In this document: in pieces, positions 54,422-63,525 of the stretch | How the letters are laid out: each line of letters opens with the position of its first letter | Numbering within the stretch: the first letter of the stretch is position 1 | Assembly (NCBI RefSeq): GCF_000304315.1 | Contig: NC_018485.1 | Span: 2,078,501-2,142,500 of the forward strand | Reading direction: 5' to 3' | DNA: 64,000 nt | Source: Methylocystis sp. SC2 | Lineage (GTDB): Bacteria > Pseudomonadota > Alphaproteobacteria > Rhizobiales > Beijerinckiaceae | Made by a program: the position numbers and the translations under genes | The notes under the pieces: generated by a model | Seen by the model: only the letters and a program-made list of their open reading frames with translations | What the model was told of the DNA's origin: nothing | Database searches by the model: none

Positions 54422-55300
54422 ATGACGGCGAACCGGCCAGCAGCCCCGTTGCGCATCGCAGGCGCCATCCGCACGGATGTCGGATGCGTCAGGCAGCTCA
54501 ACGAAGACTCCGTCGCCTTCATCGCAAGCGCCGGCCCCGCGCCGGCGCGCGATGACGGCGCGCTCGCGCTTGTCGCCGACGGCATGGGCGGCCACGCCGC
54601 CGGAGAGGTGGCGAGCGCGCTCGCGCTCGAAGTCGTGCGGCGCGTCTATTATTCGCTCGATAGGATCCCGTCCGAGGCGCTGCGCGCCGCTTTTGACGCC
54701 GCCAATCGGGCGATATTCGACTATGCCGCCCAGCATCCGGACTGCGCCGGCATGGGAACGACCTGCACGGCGCTCGGCGTGAGGGACGGTCTTCTGTGGC
54801 TCGCGCATGTCGGCGACAGCCGCGCCTATCTGATGCGCGACGGGCGGCTGACCCAACTTTCCGACGATCAGACGCTGCACGCGCAATTGGTGCGCGACGG
54901 CGTGATGTCTCCGGAGGACGCAGGCAAAGGCGCCGGAAGCAATGTCATTCTGCAGGCGCTCGGCACGCGTCTCGACGTCGAGCCGACAATCTGGATGGAA
55001 GGCCTGCCGCTGCGACAGGGCGACATCATGGTCTTGTGCTCCGACGGTTTGACCAATCTCGTCTCCGACGCAAGGATCGCCGAATTGGTCTCAAAAAACC
55101 CGCCGACGGAGGCCTGCCGGCTATTGATCGAAGCCGCGCGCCGCGGCGGCGGACACGACAATATTTCCGTCGGCGTCTTCGTGGCGGAGACCGACGCCGC
55201 CGATCGGACGGCCGATCAAGCGGCGACGAAGCGGATTAACGTCGCCGACCCGCCGACGGGCGCCCTGACGGCGAAGATCGACGCCACCGCAGAGGGTTGA
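54422..55300 (+). CDS. PP2C family protein serine/threonine phosphatase
   Basis: 292 residues with all PP2C metal-site motifs: TDVGCVRQLNEDS, VADGMGGHAAGEVAS, LLWLAHVGDSRAYLMRDG, MVLCSDGLTNLVSD and GGGHDNISVGVF. Resembles Stp/PppA. Should remove phosphates placed by the adjacent kinase. Starts 18 bases after the FHA-protease gene and ends three bases before the kinase, so the three are one operon. Confidence 0.93.
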   Translation: MTANRPAAPLRIAGAIRTDVGCVRQLNEDSVAFIASAGPAPARDDGALALVADGMGGHAAGEVASALALEVVRRVYYSLDRIPSEALRAAFDAANRAIFDYAAQHPDCAGMGTTCTALGVRDGLLWLAHVGDSRAYLMRDGRLTQLSDDQTLHAQLVRDGVMSPEDAGKGAGSNVILQALGTRLDVEPTIWMEGLPLRQGDIMVLCSDGLTNLVSDARIAELVSKNPPTEACRLLIEAARRGGGHDNISVGVFVAETDAADRTADQAATKRINVADPPTGALTAKIDATAEG

Positions 55301-55303
55301 GCC

Positions 55304-57016
55304 ATGACCGACCCGCAGATGATTGGGCACTATCGCATCGTCAAGCTGCTCGGCGTCGGCGCGATGGGCAAGGTGCACGCCGCGCTCGACACCTTCCTCG
55401 AGCGCGACGTGGCGATCAAATCGCTACGCGCGGAACTCACCCAGGATCCTGATTTCGTCGGACGATTCCGCGCCGAAGCGACGAGTCTCGCCAAACTCAA
55501 CCACCCCAACATCACGACGCTTTATTCGCCGGTGCTGGAGGGCAACGACCTTTTCATGGTCATGGAGCTCGTGAACGGCCGGCCGCTCGACGAGATATTG
55601 AGGGAGCGTGGCAAGCCGCTCGGCGTCAAGGAAAGCCTCGCCGTCATCGCGCAGGCGGCGGACGGTCTCGCCTATGCGCATCAGATGGGCGTTATCCACC
55701 GCGACATTAAGCCGTCGAATCTCATGGTCGCCGACGACGGGCGAATCAAGATCATGGATTTCGGCATCGCGCGGGTGCGCGGCAGCGTGCGTCTGACTCG
55801 CGCCGGCACGGCGGTCGGCACGCCGCTTTACATGTCGCCCGAGCAATGCCGCGGCGGCGAAGGCGATGAAAGAAGCGATCTCTATTCATTGGCCGTCGTG
55901 CTTTACGAGATGCTTGCGGGCGCGCCGCCCTTTTCCGGCGCGACCGAATATGACCTCACCCAGGCGCAGATCCACGCCGAGGCGCCGCCGCTCGTGCCGC
56001 GCATATCCGGCGTGACGCCGGAACTTGAATCGGCGATCATGACGGCGCTGTCGAAGCGACCGGAGCAACGCTTCCCGAATATGCGCGCCTTCAGCGACGC
56101 GCTCGGCGCCACGGCGCTGCGCATCGACGCCTCGAGCATTGTTCGAAGCGCGGGACATCTCGTCCAGGATTCGACGGCCGAGCGCGAGGTGCCGACGCCC
56201 GAGCACATGTCGACGAAGCTTATCGCCCTTGCGAAAAGTCGCAGCGCGACGCTCGTGCGCCGCTTCAAGCGGCTGCATCCCGCGGCGCAAGGCGCTTCTC
56301 TCGGCATCGCGGCCGCGGCGCTCGCCACCTTGGTCTTTCTCGCGCTGATCGAGCCGTCGTCGCCGCCGACGCGGGACGAACGCCAGACCCGAACCGATCC
56401 GGGCGATGGCGACCAACGCCCCATCCGTAAAGTCAATGATGAGCCCCTCCAAACGCGCGGCGACTGCAATTCTCAATTCGCGACGCGCAACGATCCATTG
56501 GGCTGCAATTGGCGCCAGCCGTCCTCTTCGAACTCGAGCGCGTCAATTTCCGAGCTGCGCGCGGCGATGAAGGATCGCAGCCGATGGGACGTCGCCTTCC
56601 CGCTTGCGCAAAAACTGGCTGAATCCGGCGATAAGGAAGCGCAATATTACCTCGCCACTCTCTACGCCAAGGCGCCGGGCCGGCAGAATTTCTCGGAGGC
56701 TTTCAACTGGTTCAAGAAATCGGCGATGCAGGGCTATGCCGACGCGCAAGCCTCGCTCGGCGTCATGTACAAGGACGGCATGACGCCCGACGGCAGGCAA
56801 GACCCGGCCGAGGCCTTGCGTTGGTTTCAGCAGGCCGAAACGCAAAACAACGGCAGAGCCCAATATTGGCTCGGCGAAGCCTATGAGAAGGGCTTGGCCG
56901 GACTGGACGTTAGTCGCAGCAAGGCCGAAGAGCTCTATTACAAGGCGAGTCTCCAGGACGTCCCCGACGCCGCCGAAGCCTTGCAGAGACTCAAGCGGCG
57001 ACGCGGCCGGCGTTAA
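55304..57016 (+). CDS. Ser/Thr protein kinase with Sel1 repeats
   Basis: 570-residue Hanks-type kinase. Gly loop GVGAMGKVHAA, Lys39, catalytic loop HRDIKPSN with Asp134, DFG at 152-154, and GTPLYMSPEQ activation end: all catalytic residues present. One transmembrane helix (about 331-349) is followed by an extracytoplasmic linker and three Sel1/TPR-like repeats (about 438-560), possible ligand or partner binding units. Third gene of the FHA-protease/PP2C operon. No type VI secretion genes are next to it. Confidence 0.92.
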   Translation: MTDPQMIGHYRIVKLLGVGAMGKVHAALDTFLERDVAIKSLRAELTQDPDFVGRFRAEATSLAKLNHPNITTLYSPVLEGNDLFMVMELVNGRPLDEILRERGKPLGVKESLAVIAQAADGLAYAHQMGVIHRDIKPSNLMVADDGRIKIMDFGIARVRGSVRLTRAGTAVGTPLYMSPEQCRGGEGDERSDLYSLAVVLYEMLAGAPPFSGATEYDLTQAQIHAEAPPLVPRISGVTPELESAIMTALSKRPEQRFPNMRAFSDALGATALRIDASSIVRSAGHLVQDSTAEREVPTPEHMSTKLIALAKSRSATLVRRFKRLHPAAQGASLGIAAAALATLVFLALIEPSSPPTRDERQTRTDPGDGDQRPIRKVNDEPLQTRGDCNSQFATRNDPLGCNWRQPSSSNSSASISELRAAMKDRSRWDVAFPLAQKLAESGDKEAQYYLATLYAKAPGRQNFSEAFNWFKKSAMQGYADAQASLGVMYKDGMTPDGRQDPAEALRWFQQAETQNNGRAQYWLGEAYEKGLAGLDVSRSKAEELYYKASLQDVPDAAEALQRLKRRRGRR

Positions 57017-57342
57017 AGGCCGCCTTTGCTGAACTGTCCGCCGCCGCCACCCCCGCCGCCGCCATCGCCACCCCCGCCACCGCCGCCGCCATGACGGCGA
57101 TGGTGCGCGACACGCACGCGTCCGCGATGACGCGCGTAATGGCGGCGCGCATGATAATGATGGTAGCCGCCGGAATGGCGGCGGTGAAACCGGAAACGAA
57201 ACCCTCCGAGCATCGCGCCAATGAGACCCAGCTGCGCGGATGCCGGCTCCGGCTCCAAAACGACAAGAGGCAGCGTGAAAGCGCCGAGCAACAGAGCTCG
57301 GCGCGAAAGCCGACGGTCGACGCCGTCGTCATTGTCAGTCAT
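57013..57342 (-). CDS. His/Gly-rich exported protein
   Basis: 109 residues. Twin-arginine-like leader (DRRLSRRALLLGAFTLPLV), cleavage after ASAQ, then a His/Arg-rich stretch with about fifteen histidines (GGYHHYHARRHYARHRG) and two poly-Gly runs near the end. Low complexity, so function is not readable; binding of divalent metal or of nucleic acid/anionic surfaces is possible. Overlaps the end of the kinase gene by four bases on the opposite strand. Confidence 0.55.
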   Translation of the reverse strand: MTDNDDGVDRRLSRRALLLGAFTLPLVVLEPEPASAQLGLIGAMLGGFRFRFHRRHSGGYHHYHARRHYARHRGRVRVAHHRRHGGGGGGGGDGGGGGGGGGQFSKGGL

Positions 57343-57684
57343 GGAATTCGCCCCCGCAGACGGTAGGCGACGATATTGTTCTCGCGGCTGCGTCCTGTCA
57401 ATTTGCGACGCGCTTCGTCCAGGGCTCCGAATCCCGGTTAACGAGGGGTCATTTCACGGCGTCATGGCCGCCCTTGTCGCGGCGGTCCACGCGACGACAG
57501 GAAAATGTGACGATATGGGCCGAACGCGCCGTATCCGCGTGAAGCGTTTCGCGGTTGACCGGCGTGGACGCCGCGTCGATTCTTGAAAGATCGCGCTCAG
57601 GCCGACGGACGGCGTTGGCCCCGCCTTTCACATTGTGTCGTGAGCGCGCAGTATTCCTGAAGCGCAAAATTTGGAGAAGAACGC
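57343..57684 (+). other. Spacer with degenerate Rhizobiales repeat
   Basis: 342 bases. 57459-57492 (CATGGCCGCCCTTGTCGC then GGCGGTCCACG) resembles a degenerate copy of a dispersed palindrome whose translation MAALVAA is often misannotated as a protein. The right end carries the GGAGAAGAACGC site of the next gene. No convincing gene. Confidence 0.4.
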
Positions 57685-58725
57685 ATGGGCGACATCGAAA
57701 ATGGCCGCGCCGCGCCGTCCGATTTTGTCGATGAGCGCGCGGATGGACCCGGAGTCGTCAACGTCGCCGAAAATGATCCGGCTGCGCCCTTCTATCGATT
57801 GCTGTCGAAACTGCGCGCGCCCGTCGCGATGCGAGACATGATGATGGCGCCGGTGCGCGCCTGCTACAGAGGCGAGGGGCTGGCGATCGACCCGGCGGAA
57901 CTGCCGCCGAGCGCCGCGCAGCTCTATCCGCAGGTCTTCGTCTCGACTCTCGCCGTTCCTTCGGACGCAGGTCCGATCCGCTGCGAATGCTACGCGCCGC
58001 CCGGCGGCGGTCCGAAACCGATGATGCTGTATGTGCATGGCGGCGGCTTTGTCGTCGGACGATCCGAGGACACCGCCTATGTCACCAGCCGCATCGCCGC
58101 CGAAAACAACGTCATCGTGGTCAGCGTCAATTATCGCTGGGCGCCTGAATGGCCCTTTCCCGCCGCCCTCGACGATTGCATGGCGGTTTTGCGCTGGATG
58201 CGCGATCGAGGCGCCGACATCGGCGGCGACGCATCGCGCATCCTGGTCTGCGGCGATTCCGCCGGAGGCAACCTCGCGGCGGCGGCGGCGATAAGGAGCC
58301 GCGAGGAACGCCTATCCCTTCTCGCGGCCGTGCTCTTTTGTCCGGTCACGGATTTTCACTTCGAAAAATTTGCGTCCTACGAGCGGCTTGCCCCGACGGG
58401 CGTCGTGATCGACGCGTCCTTCATGGGATTTGCGCGCGGCGCCTATCTTACGAAATCGCAGCAGTGGCGGGACCCCTGGGCGAGCCCGGCGCTCGGCGAT
58501 CTGAACGGCTATCCGCGAACGCTGCTCATCAGCGGAACCGCCGATCCGCTTGTCGACGACAATCGCGCCTTCGCCGAGAAATTGACGGCGGCGGGCGTGG
58601 AGGTCACGCATTTCATCGGCGAGGCCATGCCGCACGGCTTCTATTTCTTCCCCGGCGTCTTGACGGTGACCGACGCCGCCTTCGCGGCGATCATGAGATT
58701 CATCGCCATTGCGCTGCAAAGCTGA
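57685..58725 (+). CDS. HSL-family alpha/beta hydrolase (esterase)
   Basis: 346 residues of the hormone-sensitive-lipase group. Oxyanion motif YVHGGGFVVG (HGGG 118-121), nucleophile Ser192 in VCGDSAGGNLAAAAA, acid in GTADPLVDDN and His in AMPHGFYFF. The family hydrolyses short-chain acyl esters; natural substrate unknown. ATG 57685 follows TTGGAGAAGAACGC. Monocistronic. Confidence 0.9.
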   Translation: MGDIENGRAAPSDFVDERADGPGVVNVAENDPAAPFYRLLSKLRAPVAMRDMMMAPVRACYRGEGLAIDPAELPPSAAQLYPQVFVSTLAVPSDAGPIRCECYAPPGGGPKPMMLYVHGGGFVVGRSEDTAYVTSRIAAENNVIVVSVNYRWAPEWPFPAALDDCMAVLRWMRDRGADIGGDASRILVCGDSAGGNLAAAAAIRSREERLSLLAAVLFCPVTDFHFEKFASYERLAPTGVVIDASFMGFARGAYLTKSQQWRDPWASPALGDLNGYPRTLLISGTADPLVDDNRAFAEKLTAAGVEVTHFIGEAMPHGFYFFPGVLTVTDAAFAAIMRFIAIALQS

Positions 58726-58881
58726 GTCAAGACAACCCTCTCTTCACCGCGCTCGAAGCAAAGCTCAAGCATTGCATCTTGATCTTGGTCGCTGTTTGGC
58801 CACGTATTAGCCATTCATTATCGATTAAATAACAAATTCGCCTTAGTACCGAAGGTGCTCAACCGCAGTTTGGAGCGGCAC

Positions 58882-60933
58882 ATGCGCTTGCGAACGTGCT
58901 CTCGCGCCCGGCTTTTTTCGAAGGTGGCGGTCACCGCCGCCGCGGCGCTCGGCTTTGCGCGGACGCCCGTCATGGCGCAGGGCTATTATTTCTGGGGCGA
59001 CCGCGAGCCTCTCATCAGCGCCGTTCCAGCGCCAGAGCGCGTCGTTCGGCCGCAACGCCCCGCTGGGCGAAAAAAAATCTCCCGTCCGGCGACGGACAAG
59101 AACGGCGCGGCGTCTCCGCCCGACGCCAAGCCCGAGGCTGCAAAGCTCGACCGGCCGCTCTTCGTCATCGCCTCCATCGCCGACCAGCAGGTGTCGATCT
59201 ACAACCACAGCGGCCTCGTCGCCCGTTCGGCGATCTCGACAGGCATCGCCGGACATCCGACGCCGAAAGGCATTTTCACCATCATCGGCCGCGAACGGTT
59301 CCACCGCTCCAACATCTATTCCAGCGCGCCGATGCCGTTCATGCAGCGGATCACCTGGTCCGGCATCGCCATGCATCTTGGGGTCGTGCCGGGGCATCCC
59401 GCCTCGCACGGCTGCATCCGGCTTCCCGCCGCATTCGCGGCGAAGCTCTGGGGCATGACCAGGATCGGCGAGCGGGTCGTGATCTCGCCGCATGACGTGT
59501 TTCCCGCCGAATTCGAACACCCGCTGCTGCCCGCGCCTAAGATGCGCGCGTCCGCGGAAGCGGAAAAAGGCGCGCCGGCGGCCGGCGCCGAACCGCCTCT
59601 CAACGTCGCAGAGGATCGCCCCGCGATCGCGCCGCAGCCGCAGGCGGAGCAGCCCAAAGCCGACGCTGCCGGCAAAACGGCTGGAGCCGCCGCGCCGACC
59701 GCCGATCTGCAACAGCCCTCCGCCGTCGAAGCCGACGCGCCCGCCGCGCAGTCGCAGCAACAAGCGGCGCAGCCCCAGCTGGAAGCCGGCGACAAGATTG
59801 CTGCGGGCGATGCGGCCACGCCCGCTATAGGGCAGCAGCAGCCGGCGCTCGACGCCGCCGACGCGCCCGCCGCTAAGATCGAGCAGAATGCGGACCAGCC
59901 CAAACCCGGAAATCTGGCGGAGAAACCCTCCTCCTCGGCTCCCCCGAGCCCGCCCGCCGTCGCCGAACGGCTGATGGTCAATCCGCACCAATATGCCCAG
60001 CGACTCAAGGCCAAGGCCGTGGCTGAAGCCGCCGCCGCCAACCGCGCCGTCAAGGCTTTGTCAGCCGATGCGGGCATCAAGCAAAATGAGGCCGCGCGCG
60101 CCGCGGCGGCGCTCCGCGCGGCGCAAGCCGCGCAGGCCTCGGCCCGCGTCAGAGCGGACGCGGCCGCTGCATTGTCCGCCGCTGCAACGGCGGCGGCCGA
60201 CAGCCAGCAGGAACCGGCCCTGACGGCGGAACGCAGCGCGTCGGCGGGCGATGCGCTGGCGAAAGCCAACGCCGACCGCCTGACGAGAGCCTATGGTAAG
60301 GCGCTCTTCACTCGGGACGCGGCGCTGCAGGCGAAGCTCAACGCCGACTCCGCGCTTGCCGAAGCCACGGCGAAGCTCGAACAGGCGCGAACGGCCTTCG
60401 CCGCCAGCGACGCGGATCGCGCCGACGCCGACCGGCGCCTGGATGAGGCGAGAACGACCGCCGCCGCCGCCGCAACCGCTCAAAAGGAAGCCGAGCGCCG
60501 CATGACGCCGATCTCCGTTCTGATCAGCAAGAAGGATCGGCGGATCTATGTTCGCCAGGCGCTTTCGCCGCTTTTCGATGCGCCAATCGAGATCCGCGAT
60601 CCGGACGCGCCGCTCGGCTCGCATCTTTATATTGCGACGGCGGCCAAGGAGGACGGGAGCTCGCTCAAATGGTCGGTCGTGTCGATGCCGGAGGCGCAGA
60701 CGGCGCGCCGGAAGGATTTGGCCTTAGCCGATGCTAAAGCCGACATATCCTTGGATTGGCGCCCGGCGGGCGTGACCCCATCCGAGGCGCTCGAGCGCGT
60801 CGACATCCCAAAAGACGTTCGCGAACGAATCGCGGAGCGGCTGTGGACTGGGGCGTCGCTCATCATCTCGGACCAGCCGGTCAGCGGCGAGACCGGAAAC
60901 GACGGCACGGATCTGACGATTAAATTGCGCTAG
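58882..60933 (+). CDS. L,D-transpeptidase (YkuD) with long Ala-rich C-terminal region
   Basis: 683 residues from ATG 58882, six bases after GGAG; GTG 58855 is an alternative. Signal peptide to about residue 32 (PVMAQ), YkuD domain about 92-208 with the catalytic HPASHGCIRL (His176, Cys178), which makes 3-3 peptidoglycan cross-links or attaches envelope proteins. A Pro/Ala/Gln-rich spacer (220-360) and a long Ala/Arg coiled-coil-like region (370-550) follow, then a small domain of about 130 residues starting ISVLISKKDRRIYVRQ, which looks like a second, cysteine-less YkuD-type fold. Confidence 0.85.
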   Translation: MRLRTCSRARLFSKVAVTAAAALGFARTPVMAQGYYFWGDREPLISAVPAPERVVRPQRPAGRKKISRPATDKNGAASPPDAKPEAAKLDRPLFVIASIADQQVSIYNHSGLVARSAISTGIAGHPTPKGIFTIIGRERFHRSNIYSSAPMPFMQRITWSGIAMHLGVVPGHPASHGCIRLPAAFAAKLWGMTRIGERVVISPHDVFPAEFEHPLLPAPKMRASAEAEKGAPAAGAEPPLNVAEDRPAIAPQPQAEQPKADAAGKTAGAAAPTADLQQPSAVEADAPAAQSQQQAAQPQLEAGDKIAAGDAATPAIGQQQPALDAADAPAAKIEQNADQPKPGNLAEKPSSSAPPSPPAVAERLMVNPHQYAQRLKAKAVAEAAAANRAVKALSADAGIKQNEAARAAAALRAAQAAQASARVRADAAAALSAAATAAADSQQEPALTAERSASAGDALAKANADRLTRAYGKALFTRDAALQAKLNADSALAEATAKLEQARTAFAASDADRADADRRLDEARTTAAAAATAQKEAERRMTPISVLISKKDRRIYVRQALSPLFDAPIEIRDPDAPLGSHLYIATAAKEDGSSLKWSVVSMPEAQTARRKDLALADAKADISLDWRPAGVTPSEALERVDIPKDVRERIAERLWTGASLIISDQPVSGETGNDGTDLTIKLR

Positions 60934-61077
60934 CTAGCGCAGCGCACCGCTCGGCGATCGGACGTCGCGCCTGTATTCTCCCGACGTCATGCCGACGCGC
61001 GTGATGTCGCGCGCGATGTCGACGCAGGGGCGATGGCCGAAAGCGCGCCCCGCGTCCATCCACATGAGAGGTAAGCG

Positions 61078-62124
61078 ATGAACCTGGACATGAACAAGCT
61101 CGACTCGCTGCTTGGAACGGTCGTCAATGAACTCGGCGCCGCGTCCAATGCGGCTCTGGTGATCATCGGAGACAAGCTCGGCCTGTTCCGCGCGCTCTCG
61201 CAAGGAGCCGCCACGTCCGCCGAACTCGCCGATAGGACCGGCACGCATGAGCGCTATGTGCGCGAATGGCTCTCCGCGCAAGCGGCCTCCGGATTCGTCG
61301 ATTATGACGCCGAGGCGCGCAAATTTTCGATGTCTCCCGAGCAGACGGCGGTGTTTGCGGCCGAGGACAGCCCCGCCTTCATGGTGGGAGGCTTCAGCCT
61401 GATGTCGGCGATTTTTCACGACGAACCCAAACTCGCCGAGGCCTTCAAGAGCGGCAAGGGCATGCATTGGGGCGACCATTGCAATTGTCTGTTCTGCGGC
61501 GTCGAGCGCTTCTTCCGGCCGGGCTACCGGACGCATCTCGTCGCCGAATGGCTGCCGGCGCTTGACGGCGTCACCGCCAAGCTCGAGCGCGGCGCGAATG
61601 TCGCCGACGTCGGCTGCGGACATGGCGTCTCGACCTTGCTCATGGCCGACGCCTTTCCGAATTCGGAATTTGTCGGGATCGACTACCATGAGGGCTCGAT
61701 CGCGCATGCCAGGGAGAAGGCCGACGGTCGCAAGAACGTGCGCTTCGAAGTGGCGCGGGCGCATGATTTCGCCGGCGAACGCTACGACTTGGTGACGATG
61801 TTCGATTCACTGCATGACATGGGCGATCCCGTCGGCGCCGTCGCGCATATCCGCGAGGTTCTGGCGGAAGACGGAACGCTGATGCTGATCGAGCCCGCGG
61901 CCGGCGACAGCCTCGCGGAAAATCTGAACCCCGTTGGACGCGTCTATTACGCCGGTTCGACCCACATCTGCGTGCCGACCTCGCTCAATCAGGACGTCGG
62001 GCTCGCGCTCGGCGCCCAGGCCGGCGCAAAGCGCATCGGCGAGGTCGTGCGCGAAGGCGGCTTCTCCCATTTCCGCAAGGCGGCGGCGACGCCGTTCAAC
62101 ATGATCCTGGAGGCGCGGCTCTAG
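61078..62124 (+). CDS. SAM-dependent methyltransferase with N-terminal winged helix
   Basis: 348 residues. N-terminal dimerisation/winged-helix region (LGAASNAALVIIGDKLGLF; TSAELADRTGTHERYVREWL) as in small-molecule O-methyltransferases, a middle segment with HCNCLFCGVERFF, and a class I Rossmann domain with VADVGCGHGVSTLLMA near 178 and FVGIDYHEGSIAHA. Substrate unknown. Strong AGAGGTAAGCG site. Confidence 0.87.
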   Translation: MNLDMNKLDSLLGTVVNELGAASNAALVIIGDKLGLFRALSQGAATSAELADRTGTHERYVREWLSAQAASGFVDYDAEARKFSMSPEQTAVFAAEDSPAFMVGGFSLMSAIFHDEPKLAEAFKSGKGMHWGDHCNCLFCGVERFFRPGYRTHLVAEWLPALDGVTAKLERGANVADVGCGHGVSTLLMADAFPNSEFVGIDYHEGSIAHAREKADGRKNVRFEVARAHDFAGERYDLVTMFDSLHDMGDPVGAVAHIREVLAEDGTLMLIEPAAGDSLAENLNPVGRVYYAGSTHICVPTSLNQDVGLALGAQAGAKRIGEVVREGGFSHFRKAAATPFNMILEARL

Positions 62125-62183
62125 CGCGACACTAAACGCCCTAGCGACGTCTAACGTACGCGCGGTCGTGTGCTGATCCGCCG

Positions 62184-62615
62184 TTACGGCGCTGGCCGGT
62201 TGACCGTGACGTCGCCGCCCGGCGGCGACTGATCGATGACCAGCAGTTTGACCGGAACGGCGCCGACCGTCGCGCCGAAATGCCAGCGGTCGACGCTCTC
62301 AATGACGAATTCGCCAGCGCGATAGACGCGCGAGGAGGATTCGGCCTGCTGGACCATCAGTTCGCCTTCGAGGACATAGGCATAGCGCTGATACGGATGC
62401 TTATGTTCCGGCAATCTGACGCCGGGCGCCAGAGTGTAAATCGACGCCACGACCTCCAAGGGCCCCTGCGGCAGCGTGATCGGCTGCCCCGTGGCGGTTT
62501 TCGTCGCCCTGGCGATTTCGGTCACGATTTCGACAGGCGCAGGCTCCTTCGCGACGGCCACGCCGACCATATTGAAAGCGACGCTCAGGACCGCGACAAA
62601 CCGAAGGCGAAACAT
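62184..62615 (-). CDS. Secreted single-domain cupin
   Basis: 143 residues from ATG 62615 (GGAG six bases upstream); further in-frame ATGs at 62627 and 62654 are possible. Signal peptide (about 1-23), then a cupin with LPEHKHPYQRYAYVLEGEL (metal ligands His, His, Tyr/Glu region) and AGEFVIESVDRWHFGAT. A periplasmic metal-binding or sugar-binding cupin of unknown function. Confidence 0.78.
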   Translation of the reverse strand: MFRLRFVAVLSVAFNMVGVAVAKEPAPVEIVTEIARATKTATGQPITLPQGPLEVVASIYTLAPGVRLPEHKHPYQRYAYVLEGELMVQQAESSSRVYRAGEFVIESVDRWHFGATVGAVPVKLLVIDQSPPGGDVTVNRPAP

Positions 62616-62684
62616 CTGCTGCTCCATGCGCAATCTGATTCTTGCGTTCGCCATATAGAACCGTTTCCGCAAGCGCCGGTTCTT

Positions 62685-63386
62685 TTAAACCGCCATGCCG
62701 AAAATTTTGCCGACGCCCGCCGTCAGCGCCAGCGCCAATGCGCCCCAGAAGGTCACGCGAACCGCGGCGCGCAGGACGCCGGCGCCGCCGGCCCTCGCGC
62801 CGATCGCGCCAAGCAGCGCCAGGCACCCGAGAGAGGCGGCCGAGACAACGGGAATGAGCGCGTCGCGCGGCGCGATCCCGACGATGAGGAGCGGCAGCGC
62901 GGCGCCAGCGGCAAAGGTTGCGGCCGACGTCAAGGCCGCCTGCACCGGCCGCGCGCGGGCGATGTCCGAGATGCCCAATTCGTCGCGCGCATGCGCGACC
63001 AGGGCGTCCTTCTCCATCAATTGCGAAGCGACCTGCCGCGCGAGGTCAAGGTCGACGCCGCGCTCGACGTAAATATGCGCCAGCTCCTCCCTTTCGAGTT
63101 CGATTTGCTCGCTCAATTCCTTGCGTTCGCGCGCGAGGTCGGCCTTTTCGGCATCGGATTGCGAGCTGACCGACACATATTCGCCCGCGGCCATCGACAT
63201 GGCGCCGGCCACTAAGCCCGCCGCGCCGGCGATCAGCACCTCGCTGCGCGTCGCGGCCGCGGCGGCGACGCCGACGATCAGGCTCGCCGTCGACACGACG
63301 CCGTCATTGGCGCCGAGCACCGCCGCCCGCAGCCAGCCGATGCGCTGAACGAGATGACTCTCCCGGTGCATGCGAAGTCGGCTCAT
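62685..63386 (-). CDS. VIT1/CCC1 family iron/manganese transporter
   Basis: 233-residue membrane protein. LRAAVLGANDGVVSTASLIVGV is the VIT1 hallmark helix; AAGEYVSVSSQSDAEKADLARE begins the cytosolic metal-binding domain, rich in Glu, and three more helices end the protein. Family members move Fe2+ or Mn2+ out of the cytosol. With MntH at 25 kb the window encodes both import and likely export of Mn/Fe. Confidence 0.9.
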   Translation of the reverse strand: MSRLRMHRESHLVQRIGWLRAAVLGANDGVVSTASLIVGVAAAAATRSEVLIAGAAGLVAGAMSMAAGEYVSVSSQSDAEKADLARERKELSEQIELEREELAHIYVERGVDLDLARQVASQLMEKDALVAHARDELGISDIARARPVQAALTSAATFAAGAALPLLIVGIAPRDALIPVVSAASLGCLALLGAIGARAGGAGVLRAAVRVTFWGALALALTAGVGKIFGMAV

Positions 63387-63525
63387 GACGGTCCTTCGTT
63401 AGCGTGCGCGCGAGCGCATGCGCTGTTCCCCGCGTCGGGTCGATCGCGAAATCAGGGGGCGCGCCAATCGAGGGCGCGTCGCGCCTGCAAAAAGGCCGGG
63501 GGCGCCTGCATCAGATCTCCGCGCG

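Noticed and set aside
57449..57667. Minus-strand 72-codon frame upstream of the HSL-type esterase
   Set aside because: Overlaps a degenerate palindromic repeat and the esterase leader; no ribosome site or recognisable sequence.
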